Made by a program: the position numbers and the translations under genes. The notes under the pieces are model-generated. The model was not told the origin of the DNA, made no database searches, and was given only the letters and a program-made list of their open reading frames with translations. This document shows positions 1 through 9,642 of a DNA stretch of 64,000 nucleotides, piece after piece (position 1 is the stretch's first letter; every line of letters starts with the position of its first letter). This DNA comes from Ornithodoros turicata (taxonomy: Eukaryota; Arthropoda; Arachnida; Ixodida; Argasidae), in the NCBI RefSeq assembly GCF_037126465.1, contig NC_088202.1, positions 86,470,160 to 86,534,159 on the forward strand. The letters run 5' to 3'.

Positions 1-316
1 TGCCGTCAGCAGCAGTACTGGACATCGAAAGATCCAGTAGCGCAAGCACCGTGCATCGGGTTACAGCGTGGATTCTGCGTTTCATCAACAACACCAGGCT
101 ACCGTCAAAGATAACATGGCCACTATCTACTCAAAAATTTAAATATGCCGAAGACTAGCAGCACACGTCCTTCGGACTCGAGATCAGCTGCTTGAAACAC
201 CGCGAGCCGATGCCTAGGTCTTCCAAGATTCGGGAGCCGACTCCTTTCCTGGACGACGACAGTATCGGTCGGCGGACGAATGCGAGCAAGTGAACAATCC
301 TATGCCGCGCGCCGCC

Positions 317-400
317 CGATTGGATTAGATTGGATATGAAAGAAAAACATGGAGAGGTTAGTCCCGACCCAGTCAGGGCAGGCTAGGCCAGGAGGCTACT
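317..400 (-). mobile_element. Retroposon 3' end with (CCAAT)n tail, copy 1
   Basis: On the minus strand this segment reads GGAGTAGCC, then GACTGGGTCGGGACTAACC, TCTCCAT and a pyrimidine stretch, and ends in degenerate CCAAT units. The same sequence occurs at 30828-31039, where target-site duplications define it as an inserted retroposon. Here the 5' part is missing. It abuts the end of the piggyBac-like frame on the same strand, so it probably truncated that gene. No coding capacity is seen. A SINE or a LINE 3' end are both possible. Confidence 0.6.
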
Positions 401-810
401 CTGGAATACGACTTCTTCCAAGAACGTGTCGTTCCAGATCAAGTTGAAGAAGTGAGAGGATTCTCGCTTGGTGTGACGTCTCTCAGTTTCAGAATCCTAG
501 AGAGAACTGTTTCATCGCTGCTTTCAAGGTCTTTCTTCCTCCACTGGTATTGCGGTCGTGACGTTTTCGTTTTACTCCCTCGTGACGACGGTCCAGATGG
601 TGCGCGGCTAGCGGATATATCTGCGGCGTTCGAAATAATTTCCTCATTCTGTAGTATTTCCTCGCCATTCTCACTGGATTCACCTTGCGGGGTCCAATCC
701 TCATCCGGTGCACAGTCCTCATAGCATGACATAGCATTTTCATCATCTGATGCTGCAGTCTCGTCTTCGGACTCGTCTGGAATAGGCGCAACCTTTACTT
801 TCGACCGCAT
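389..810 (-). pseudogene. piggyBac-like transposase, N-terminal fragment
   Basis: A minus-strand frame of 123 codons starts with ATG at 810 and begins with a strongly acidic Asp/Glu/Ser region, as in many piggyBac-derived transposases. Near its end comes a WRKKDL peptide, also typical of the family just ahead of the catalytic part. The 123-codon frame stops at 439, but another minus frame from about 451 down to 389 reads FFNLIWNDTFLEEVVFQ, which resembles the conserved piggyBac segment that usually ends in TNxYA. A frameshift therefore separates the two parts. The whole DDD catalytic domain is absent, because the sequence runs into the (CCAAT)n retroposon. Full-length transposases are about 500-600 residues. 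This is a dead fragment; family assignment is by motif recognition only. Confidence 0.6.
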
Positions 811-1589
811 CTGTCTGTAGAATGACCTGAATTATTGATATTTTTGTTTACTTACTGCTGACAAATTCACTTATCGCAACAGGATGTGGTCCGTCATGAA
901 GTACCCAAGCAACACAATGTCTTATTAGCCATGTCCAACGTCCACCTCGATGGACAGTTTGCTACAATTCAGTGTGCAACGGGCACAACAACAACAACAA
1001 TAAATGAAGGGCACACAGCGCTGCATGGTTCCAAAAAACACGTATACAAAAAGGTAACTATGCTTTCTTCGATGCGTTCGCAAATAAATTTAATCTGCCA
1101 TGCCTTTTGTGCTGGAGAACGCTGCATTCTCACATAACCTACCTCGTTGCGATTGCCGGAACCTCAGTCATGTTTAAAACTCTGGAAAACTGGAGGAAAA
1201 CAGAGTGACAGGTGCGCACGCAGGTGTGGAAAGGGCAAGTGGCGCTAGAGAGCGGTATCTCCTCGTGGTTGTACATATCGGTTGGGAACCGAGGGAACCG
1301 AGACAAGGAAACTTACGAACAGACGTTGTTGTGTCCTAGCTATGCACACCTCTTCCTTGCTTTGGAAGTCACTTGCAGTAATTAATAAAAAAAAATAACT
1401 GTACTCTTTGGTGCACTGCCAAACGCGTACGAAATGCGGTAACGTTACACCAGATGAAGGTCCCTGCGCTATAGGTGAGCGTACATGATTTGCGTGCGTC
1501 GCGACCGCAAACCCGACCATAGGTCGGCGTGGGCCTCGTCCAGACGACGTGGGCGACATCTCGTGAGACGGGCTGTGCAGTCAGACTGA
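811..1589. other. No gene recognised
   Basis: Only short chance frames are present. A short CAA microsatellite lies near 985-1001. At 904 a CCCAAGCAACACAATGT string resembles the outer terminus of the palindromic MITEs at 50601 and 62500, but no matching second end was found. Confidence 0.5.
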
Positions 1590-2005
1590 GCGATCAGTGG
1601 CATGGTCGAATGGGTAAAAGCGTCCGCTCGTTGGTGGTAGCCAAGGTCGTGCGGAAGATTGGGCTTGAATCCACCACCGGCTATTCTGTCAAAGTTTTTC
1701 TCTGGGTTCTGTGGTAGACTCAGGGGAGGATCTACGATTTTCCCGAGGTGGAGGGGGTCCGTTGAGGACAAGTGCCACGTGCATGCTGGGATTGGTCCAC
1801 TGAACCCTACGTTCAAGTCTGGAATTGAGGAGGGTTCCGGACCCCTGGACCCGTCCCCTCTAGATCCGCGCATGGGTAGACTTCCCAGACGAATGACGGC
1901 ACAGTTCCCACTGAAGTCAGCCCAGTATGCACAACAATCCACCCCTCCCCTACTCCTTCCTGCAGTCCTCTCTCCATCTGTCCACGACTCTACGGTTGCT
2001 TCGAG
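1590..2005 (+). mobile_element. tRNA-derived SINE (type 1), interrupted
   Basis: The 5' part (about 1599-1690) resembles a tRNA gene: an A-box-like stretch around TGGCATGGTCGAATGGGT, then a B-box-like GGGCTTGAATCC. The body after 1883 (CCAGACGAATG, GGCACAGTTCCC, TGAAGTCAGCCCAG, CTCTCTCCATCTGTCCACG) matches, in opposite orientation, the copies at 43085-43320 and 57405-57662. The copy is split at 1721-1874 by a separate insertion flanked by an 8-bp duplication. The 3' end near 2005 runs directly into the BEL-type terminal repeat. The tRNA-like head implies an ancestral internal RNA polymerase III promoter. Confidence 0.75.
1721..1874. mobile_element. 154-bp hAT-like MITE inside the SINE
   Basis: The insertion is flanked by a perfect 8-bp direct repeat GGTAGACT (1713-1720 and 1875-1882), the TSD length of hAT transposons. 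Its termini are imperfect inverted repeats: CAGGGGAGGATCTA at the left and the complement of CATGCGCGGATCTA at the right, 10 of 14 matching. It has no coding capacity. It interrupts the SINE exactly where the other SINE copies are continuous, so it arrived later. Confidence 0.75.
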
Positions 2006-2063
2006 GCATCATCCGCGTGACCTCGCATCTGCTAGCTTCACTTCTATTTCTGGTTTCCATTAA
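2004..2063 (+). repeat. BEL 5' LTR remnant
   Basis: About 60 bp here closely match 6678-6737 in direct orientation. Both run from AGGCATC through GTGACCTCGCATCTG and TTCACTTCTATTTC to GGTTTCCATTAA, with about six differences. The left copy is truncated by or fused to the SINE. The shared ATTAA near the end could sit near the LTR polyadenylation region. Confidence 0.6.
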
Positions 2064-2096
2064 CACATTAACACATTTTTGTGCCGAGACCTTGGG

Positions 2097-2203
2097 CTGA
2101 GATCATTTGGGCTGAGACCTTGTGCAATGGGGAAGAGTATCGCCCCCGGCGATGAAACTCCCCAGTCATCATCCTGTAATAAAGTTGTTTTGTTGTTTGT
2201 TTG
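2097..2203 (+). mobile_element. Short retroposon tail inserted at the BEL primer-binding site
   Basis: The segment contains CAATGGGGAAGAGTATCGCC, GGCGATGAAACTCCCC, CATCATCC, AATAAA (about 2179) and a GTT-rich tail. This layout resembles the retroposon cut off by the window end at 63961-64000. It is bracketed by similar strings, GTGCCGAGACCTTGGG at 2081-2096 and GTGCCGAAACCCGGG at 2204-2218. These look like a primer-binding site duplicated by the insertion, though they have diverged. Confidence 0.4.
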
Positions 2204-2358
2204 GTGCCGAAACCCGGGTCGCAATTTCAAGAAGTTGCAATTTCTAGAAACCAAGGCGTCAACTCTACAGCAGATGGATGATGACGTTCAAGCAATAATC
2301 GATTAGGAGTTCCTGGAGAATGAATGCGAAGCGTGCAACCGTTGCTTAGAGTACATCA

Positions 2359-2790
2359 CAAGAAGCCGTCGTTCAAGTACGCTCTGTGCTGGACGCCTCA
2401 CAACATCCCGGGAGACAAATGACAAATGAAGCTGGCAGTCTTCAACCACTCTTGCCTACGCATCGGCCCGCTTCTGCCAACCAGCCTGATGGGATCGCTC
2501 TATATATACCGAAGCTCAAGACCGACTCCTTCAGTGGTGAGCTCTCACGTTAGCAGGGATTTTGGGACCAATTCCGTGCAAGTACATCCTTGATGATAAC
2601 CAAAGACTATCGAAGGCCGACAAGATGAAATACTTGATGTCGCTGGTGACTGGACTAGCGGCCCGCGCTCTGGACGAACTGACTATTAGGGACGAAAACT
2701 ATGAAACCGCCGTTGATATTCTGAAGACCAGATTCGGCAAAAGTGAATTACTCGTCAATGAGCATTTAGATTCATTATTTGATTATTTGA
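2359..2790 (+). pseudogene. BEL/Pao gag-like remnant (DUF1759 type)
   Basis: In one frame LPxL-like IPKLKTDSFSGELSR is followed by a stop at the place where the family usually has Trp, then QGFWDQFRAS. After a frame change comes DNQRLSKADKMKYLMSLV, then NYETAVDILKTRFGKSELLV. This order (FSG, W, FW, LxxxxKxxYL, NYxxAxxxLxxRFG) is the signature of the DUF1759 gag-like domain found in BEL elements. At least one stop and one frameshift break it. The element's missing zinc-knuckle and protease regions should follow but do not. Confidence 0.8.
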
Positions 2791-2855
2791 TTATGTACAT
2801 GACAACTCCAAAGCGTGACGAACCGTTACCACATGTAGAAACTTGGCGCATGACA

Positions 2856-3900
2856 CGTGTTCATTTTGGTGCAAAACCCAGCCCGTTCCTACTGGCTGCA
2901 ACTTTACGACATCACTTACAGTCCGCAGCAGTAGTCTGTCGTGAGACAGCAGCGCTGCTTCCAAGTATAGGCCTTACGTTGATGACTTAGATGATGGGGC
3001 CGACACTACTGATGAAGGAACAGCTTTGCATCGTCTGGCTAAAGACGTTCTCCACGAAGCAGACATGAAGTTGGGGAAGTGGACTAGTAATAGCCCTGTG
3101 CTGGGCAAACAATGTTCGAAGCAGAAGGCACAGCCGCTGAAAAATCTAGCACAAGGAAAATTCTTCGGTTTTGTTGGGCGTTGGACATAACTTCAGATGA
3201 AATTGAATATAGCATGAAGTCTCTTTTTGAGGTTCTCGACAAATGCTCAGACACTAAGCGCTGTGTACTCCAAGCTGTGGCACGCATGTATGACCCTCTT
3301 GTCCATGTTGCCCCATTTGTTGTGGCTACCAAGGTACATATGTTTGCAAGGTTCAGTCGAGACGACACGCTCCCAGAGGACTTGTTGCATATATATGGCA
3401 TACATGATGTGATGAAGCGCAAACATTGCGTATTTCGTTGCCACGAAGGTTGATTCGTTCCATGACGTTTTCTGAACCACACAAGAGCTTGCACGTACTC
3501 AGTGATGCCAGTACACAAGCTAATGGCGCTGCAGTCTACTTGGTCTCTGAGTTTGCCGACGGACGTTCACATGCAACACTTGTACTGGCGAAGAGCAGAG
3601 TGGCTCCGGTGAGGAAGACGTCACCACAAACTAAAGGGTGTACTTACAGCTTCTCGCCTCTTAAAATTCGTAGCGAGTGCCCTCTCCCTTCTCGAGTCAA
3701 GGGCAACTCTAGGGACCGACTCGAAAATCACGTTGCATTGGATCTGCGGCTCTCCAACGGCCTGGAAACAGTTTGTGGCAAACAGAGTTACGGAAATACG
3801 GTCAGTGACGTCACTAGATCAATGGAGGCACTGTCCAGGATATGGCAACCCTGCAGACATCATTAAGAGGGGAACCTTCTGCCTTCGTCTACTGGAAGAT
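2856..3900 (+). pseudogene. BEL/Pao reverse transcriptase and RNase H remnant
   Basis: SPFLLAATLRHHL, a BEL-type RT segment, lies just upstream of YVDDLDDGAD at 2975-3004; YVDD is the catalytic RT motif. Sequence continuous with LHRLAKDVLHEADMKLGKW follows in the same frame. Frames then change repeatedly: LDITSDEIEYSMKSLF and YDPLVHVAPF (3180-3320), then SDASTQANGAAVYLVS (3500-3550) of the Pao peptidase/RNase H-like region. A stretch near 3716-3880 in another frame reads TDSKITLHWICG and CPGYGNPADII. The N-terminal half of the RT is missing. All parts are + strand and in family order. Confidence 0.85.
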
Positions 3901-3963
3901 TGTCACTGGTGACACGGTCCAACGCGGTTTCGTGACAAAGAAGCGTGGCCTCCTGCGTGGCGT

Positions 3964-6640
3964 ATGTCTACAGAACGTTCACCTGAAGTACAGCAAGAAG
4001 CAAAGCGTCGCAGTGCTTGTCTCGGGCACACCACAGTCAGGGACTCACTTTTCGAAGCCGATCGCTTCAGCTCATTACACAGGTTATTACGGGTCACATC
4101 ATGGGTGCAGAGGTTTGCCCATAACTGCAGGAGAGCTCAAACGAAGCGGAACGAGGAGCTGACGTCAGATGACATAGAAGCAGCGAAAACCTACTGGATT
4201 GCGTTGGCACAGCAGCAGTCTTTTGGACACCAATCTGCCACACATAGATCGCTTCAGTGCGCGTCGATATTTCACGACGAAGGAGGTATCTTACGTATGA
4301 AAGGCCGTCTCGCAGGGATTCGCAGAATCTCTGAAATACCCCTTCGTGCTCCCTCCAGATCATTCATTTACAGCCCTTTAGGTGAAGAACGTCCACATAA
4401 GACTTTCGCATCCAGGAGTACAAGAAACTTTGGCCCAAATAAGAGAAGAATACTGCCACTGTTAGAAAAAAAGGTATTAATAAGGTATAATAATGTGCTC
4501 TTATACCTCTTTTATACCTTCTGCTTCACATATATACCTTTGGAGGGTATAGAAGAGGTACACATTTCCTATTTATACCTCCAACCCTTCTCAAGGGTAT
4601 GAAAGAGGTATAAAGGAGAGCTAACGTACCATATTTATACCTCATCACCATGCGTTCATATCCAGTACCAGCAATAGATCACCAGGCTATGCCTTTCACG
4701 GATACGATGAGGCTGCTTATACCTTCTGTTTCTTTATACCTTTATGGTTTTTTATACCTTTACTTCCGCAACGTGCTGTATCACATCATCATTATTTTTT
4801 CTTGAGACGGTATCAGCTAAGTTAAACGGATATTTAACTAAGAAACATACACATCAGTACACTACTATCTAAATCCACATGGTTAGTTTATGGCTGCATA
4901 AAATCTTCATTGCTGGAATGTTGAATCTAGATGTCCTCACCCTTAGGGTTGCGTACCAGACGAAAGCTGCTCCACAGTTTGTCAAGTCGCCACAAGTATA
5001 TCAGTATATGTTGCTCTGTAAATGTCTGTCTCACGATGACAATACACACGATACATCGTGATACACACATGATGGCTGCGCAGAGCGTCTTGCTCCTTGA
5101 AAATTTTCTTTAGATTTCAACTCCACATTTTTTAATTTTTTTTAGATGCCGAGTAATGTGCACGAGGTTTTCGTCCTACTTCACAACCATATGCGTTTGC
5201 GTGCGTGCCAACCATGCGTTTGCGTGTGGTTGTAGTACGTGTGTGTGTGTATGTCAAAAACGTTTCTTCCCTCCAAAGGTGATTTTTCTAGTTCCTTCCT
5301 CTAAAAATAGCTATGCATAGGTGTGATGTAACACCATGATGGTACTCGTGCAGACCTTCACAGGGGTATAGAGCTATACCCCTAAAGGTATGGCATATAG
5401 TCCTTTGTTGAGGACTATTTTTTATACCTGTAACCGAGGTATAAAATAATACCTAAGAAGGGCTAAGTTATTGAGCAGGCGATCTATACCTCTAAAGGTA
5501 TAAATTTTTCTCTGAGTGATGGGCCGTCCGGAGTCGCCAAGTCATAAAGATTTTACATCAGTGTCTTGTTTGTCGCCGAGCTAAAGCCCATGCCTGCACT
5601 GAGGCTACGGCACCTTTGCCACGTGATAGAATAACCCCGTCGCCACCGTTCGAAGTAACTGGGGCAGACTACGCGGGGCCGATGTATTACAAATCAGGTT
5701 TTATAGCGGCTAAGAAGCGCTATTTTCTAATCTTCACATGTGCTGTCACAAGGGTGATTCACTTGGAACTTAACGAAGGCTATGTCGGCCGCAGATTTCA
5801 TGACACCATTCAAGAAGTTCTGGTGGAGACGAAGCCTTCCGCGAACGATGTACTCCGACAACTTTCGCACCTTCAAACGTGCCAGCCGAGGCCTCACTCT
5901 CCCTAACTTGTCCCAAGACCCAGAAGTAGCAGGCTCTTGCGCTCAACCGGATCACCTGGAAATTTATTGCCGAACATACAGCATGCGGGGAGGCTTCTGG
6001 GAGAGGCTCGTGCACAGCGTAAAGACCTGCCTATGCGAGATCTTGGACAAAAGTACCCTGGGGTATGAAGAGCTCGTAACCGTTGTCACAGAAGTGGAGG
6101 CGGTCATCAACTCGCGCCCACTTGCATCTCGGAAGACCCAGACGACGTAGAAGTCCTCACCCCTCGGCACTTTCTCGTAGGAAAAAGGCTCACAGCTTTT
6201 CCTCCGGTCAATGAAACAACCGAGGACACGTCATCTTCGGAAAGTATACGAAGACGTTGGGTTTATCTAGAGAGCATGACCACGCTATTTTCGAAGAAGT
6301 GGACCAAGGAATACATATTAGGTCTGCTGTCTGCCAATATCTGTTCACCTCGACCTTCCGACATTGTGAATGTTGGAGACACACACACACACAAATAGAG
6401 ATACGATGATGAGATGGGGCTGATGCCGGCCAGCAGGCTGGGATGTTGGAGATATCGTCCTTGTTTCCACCGAAAATCCTTCGCGAACATCGTGACCTCT
6501 TGGACGAGTCAAAGGGGTACGCACCAGCCTTGACAAGAAGGTGCAAAAGGTCCTGCAAAATAAAGCTGTCCAATGGGAAGACTCTAACAAGACCAATACA
6601 GCTATTGTACAGACTGGAAGCTGAAACTTCATAGTACATC
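3964..6640 (+). pseudogene. BEL/Pao integrase region, split by an insertion
   Basis: The linker reads FSSLHRLLRVTSWVQRFAHN and EELTSDDIEAAKTYW, then GILRMKGRL (about 4290). The zinc-binding module begins with LSHPGVQETLAQIREEYC up to about 4465. It is then interrupted for about 1 kb and resumes near 5521 with QVIKILHQCLVCRRAKA. The DDE core follows: FEVTGADYAGPMYYK (first Asp), TMYSDNFRTFKRA (second Asp, frame changed) and GGFWERLVHSV (Glu). VINSRPLA, then LTPRHFLVGK and a DUF5641-like tail (WPLGRV-type region) lie between 6100 and 6640. All three catalytic positions are recognisable, but in different reading frames, so no integrase can be made. Confidence 0.87.
4471..5503. mobile_element. 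AGGTATA-rich insertion in the BEL integrase
   Basis: About 1.03 kb separate the two halves of the BEL zinc-binding module. The outer 300 bp at the left and 150 bp at the right are full of AGGTATA and its complement TATACCT, at least fifteen copies, often as short palindromes such as TATACCTCTAAAGGTATA (5486-5503). The middle (about 4780-5330) lacks the motif and has no credible frame. No clear target duplication or long terminal inverted repeat is visible. It is best described as a non-autonomous element with inverted subterminal motifs; class unknown. Confidence 0.6.
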
Positions 6641-6677
6641 ACTTTGTTTACGGGAGGAGTGTTATGGAAGAAGCCGA

Positions 6678-6737
6678 AGGCATCCTCCACGTGACCTCGC
6701 ATCTGTGCGCTTCACTTCTATTTCTGGTTTCCATTAA
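6678..6737 (+). repeat. BEL 3' LTR remnant
   Basis: Direct-repeat partner of 2004-2063, lying just beyond the last pol-like coding sequence. Sequence upstream (6640-6677, around ACGGGAGGAGTGTTATGG) probably begins the LTR, since many LTRs start near such TGTTA. Sequence similarity to the left copy ends after CCATTAA. Confidence 0.55.
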
Positions 6738-8030
6738 ACTCCAGTTCGGCAAACTACCGGAGTCTTGGTTTCTTGTACCTTAACTATAAGGTGAACGCGA
6801 TTGACCTCTTGAATTGGTTTGCAAATTTATTGACGGCTTCGACACCGTCACCCCCGTATGGAAGCCAGCCGCGGAAAGTTAATTCCACCGAGGATTCATG
6901 TCCTCTATCGTGCTATACTCGCCATCTACCCGCTTCGTCCTCCGTGCGCTTTCCCAACGGCTTTCTACACTCTGCTAGTCGTAAGCTGCATTACTGACAG
7001 AAGATTGCTATGGACCACAGCCTTCAGGCACACTGGCGATTTCTCTGCTTCCTGCATATCACAGCGCGTACTATTAGACTTTTCCTTTTACCTGGCGTTC
7101 CCCACCTGCCGATCTGTGCACTACAGCCCTGTATTCTTCCGGTAACGGTACGTCAGAGGAGCCGACGCAAAGGTCCGCATTCTCCGACCAACGTCTCGAC
7201 ACTCTCTATGGCACAACTGTTGCGTCTCGAGTGTGTTGGAAGTCAGCGTGGTAGCGGACCTAAGGAGATTCAGCGATGGAAGGAGATACTGTGCACGTTT
7301 AGTTACATGAGCAAGTCAAATCGGGAACGAGAGTGACGGGCAATCGCGCCAAACCTTATAAAGGCTTAGAAAAGGGTCATCCTTACATGAGCTTCATGCT
7401 TGGCCCGCCCAAAATTGGAGCGGTTCCCACGGGACACAGAGTCTGGTGCCTGTTTTCCTTGGCTTACGCGGCCGCAATAATATTGGACGTACGAGGTCTC
7501 TTTCGCTTACTCAATTGAAATTTTGGGCCATTATCTCACAGCTCGACCTCGGTTGCTCGCTTGTCCAGTGGCGACGAGTTCAAACATCACACTACTAATC
7601 GTAATACTACGGTACTGCCTGGCGTCCAGCAAGCCTCTGCTCCCGTGCCAGTCGCGGCACTGCCCCGCGTATGACTGCTCCTCAGCAACACCGCCACAGG
7701 TCACGGGCATCTTTATACATGCGCCGGAACCCGTCTGTAGCACCACTGGCCCGCCACTTTCTTGTATCTCGATGCTGTGACCTGTTACCAACGAGTGCCA
7801 CGAATGTTGTCCTCGATAACAGGTGGATTTCTTCTGTTGTCGCAGGTTCGTGCCTGAGGGAGATTTATAAAAGATGGACCTAAGGAACATTATCTATTTT
7901 TTGGCTTCCGGTGTCTCCACCTTCCGTCTCTCCGTCGTTATGCTTCCCTGTGCAGTAAAATAAATCGGATAATGTGCATAATGGTGACGTAACTTACTAC
8001 GTAAGTGGTTTAACAATATTCTTCGTAAAC
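6738..8030. other. No gene recognised
   Basis: Only short overlapping chance frames on both strands. No recognisable domain, tRNA-like box or terminal repeat pair was seen. Confidence 0.5.
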
Positions 8031-8034
8031 TATG

Positions 8035-8452
8035 TGTTGATAAGTACCAAACGTCACCACGTCAGCACTGCATTGCTGTTTCGGCCTTATTGGGCCTTAG
8101 TGCGCAATGGGCGACGTTTGAGCGAGTGGCGTCGGGAGGTCACGTGGAACGTGATGTCCTCCCGTCGGGGTGACAGACTCACCTCTGAAAGCCCAGTGCA
8201 AAGCCAGTGAAGTATTAAGGGAAGGGAAGTAGCCGAAGCTCTTTGGCTGCACGCAGAACATGTGTTTATAAGTACCGAACGTCACCACACCAACACTGGA
8301 CAGCTCTTTCGGCCTTATTGGGCCATCATCAGCAGTGCGCAGGTGGGCGACATTTGAGCGAGTGGCGTCGGAAGATCACGTGGAACGTGATGTCCTCCCA
8401 TCAGGGTGAGAGACTCACTCCTGAAAGCCCAGTGTAAAGCCAGTGAATTATT
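8035..8452 (+). repeat. Tandem duplication, about 229-bp unit
   Basis: Two direct copies lie at about 8035-8215 and 8264-8452. Each starts with a TATAAGTACC- or GATAAGTACC-like string and GTCACCAC. Each then has TTTCGGCCTTATTGGGCC, TTTGAGCGAGTGGCGTCGG, ATCACGTGGAACGTGATGTC (itself a short palindrome, with GTCACGTGG in copy 1) and TGAAAGCCCAGTG. Copy 2 has a few extra bases (ATCATCAGC). No coding potential. Confidence 0.85.
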
Positions 8453-9060
8453 AATGATAGCCAGTAAGTAGTAAGTATTCGTAAGCTAGTGCTTCTATAG
8501 GAAACTGCAGTGCGTTCATTCATGCCATTAAAGCCTGGAGGGATATGTGCACGGCCATTTCAGTCGAGTAATAAGAAGAGAGGTAATGAGAAAGGGAAAA
8601 ATAGAGCAAAGGAGGAAGAAGCACAAATCATATATATTGCTATTAAAAAAGGCAAAATTTCTTGCGCCACAAACCCCATTGGCGAACCATGTTGGCGAAT
8701 AATACGTAAATTTAACATCATTTCCTGTTTCTTTTGGTAGTCACTCATGGTTGCATTGCCCTCCCTTTAAAGCTTTCTGAGACTGGTGATCGTTGAGCTG
8801 AGGTAGGGTGTACAGGAAGCAAACATGCGGGGATGTTGGTTCCTCCAACTGAAGGAGCGGCTGTGCACTAAACTGCTTGTGGATGAAACTAATTAAGTAC
8901 AGGGTGCTACAGTATAAAAGTCTACCAATGCCGGCATGTCATGCTCGGTAACAATTATTCAATGCCGATGGATGGTGATGGTGATGTGATAAAGAAAAAA
9001 ATGAGAATGTGAGTCGCGACGAAGTCGAACTGGCTACCCCAAAACAACACCAGATACAGA
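8453..9060. other. No gene recognised
   Basis: A/T-rich sequence with short frames only. GATGGTGATGGTGATG microsatellite-like sequence lies near 8969-8985. Confidence 0.5.
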
Positions 9061-9600
9061 AAGCCTGCTTGCTCGTCGGTGGCAGTGGTTGCGGTGGTGG
9101 TGGTGGTGATGGTGAAAGGGCTCGCCATTGTCGGCCTCACAGGTGTGGGCAACGTCACGACTGACGCCCTGGGGATTGTGCGTCCTGGGCCGACTTCTAA
9201 GGGAACTGTGCGGACATATGTCTGTGCTTACTCGTCGACGTGACGAAACAACTAAGAGTCAGCCAGTCAGGACTGTGTTTTCAATAGCCGTAGCCAACCG
9301 CGAACGTGCTTTCAGCTGCCGTAGCCATGGAGACGAGCCACCATCAGCCGCACGGGTCACTGTCGTCTGCGAGTAATGACATTCCCCACGTACTAAATGG
9401 GAAAATAAAATAAAGCACAATACGGTCCCATATTTTTCTTAAGACTAAATTTCTGTTACACTTTTAGTCTACAGGTTCAAATTGGCGAAGTTAGCTGCAA
9501 TCATTTGCGAGTTCTTGAATTCGCAGAATTGCGAATCGCGGTATAGTGTACTAGTATATGTGTACAGGTAGCGAAGGAGGGAGAGGAGGCATTGAACATA
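9061..9600 (+). repeat. Dispersed repeat, copy 1 (partner at 52661-53025)
   Basis: After removing a SINE at 9078-9224, this matches 52661-53025 in the same orientation. Shared strings in order: GCCTGCTTGCTCGTC, TAAGAGTCAGCCA, CGTACTAAATGGGAAAA, GAGTTCTTGAATTCGCAGAA (GGGTTC in copy 2) and GGGAGAGGAGGCA. There is no reading frame across it. The family is unidentified. Confidence 0.8.
9078..9224 (-). mobile_element. 5'-truncated type-1 SINE with (CCACCA)n tail
   Basis: On the minus strand it reads GGCACAGTT-like, TTAGAAGTCGGCCCAG, GGGCGTCAGTCGTGACGTTG and GGCGAGCCC, and ends in CACCACCAC repeats. It is flanked by TGCTTGCTCGTC (9066-9077) and TGCTTACTCGTC (9225-9236), an 11/12 target-site duplication. 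The uninterrupted site exists once at 52668-52679, which proves the insertion. The tRNA-like head is missing. Confidence 0.85.
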
Positions 9601-9642
9601 CCCAAGGGCCCGATCTTCAACTTGTCGTTATCCCATAATGTG

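Larger units (their letters stand above)
2004..6737 (+). mobile_element. Degenerate BEL/Pao LTR retrotransposon
   Basis: This is a decayed copy of a BEL/Pao (Belpaoviridae-type) element in + orientation. A gag-like region (DUF1759 type), a reverse transcriptase with YVDDL, a Pao RNase H-like stretch, a zinc-binding and DDE integrase, and a C-terminal DUF5641-like part follow in the usual order. Partial terminal repeats of about 60 bp flank it. The coding region has many stops and frame changes, has lost much of the protease/RT region between gag and the YVDD motif, and carries a 1-kb foreign insertion. An intact BEL pol alone is usually well over 1,500 codons; none of these frames exceeds about 210. 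It cannot be functional. Confidence 0.88.

Noticed and set aside
1469..1942. 157-codon minus-strand frame
   Set aside because: It is antisense across a SINE and the hAT MITE inserted in it.
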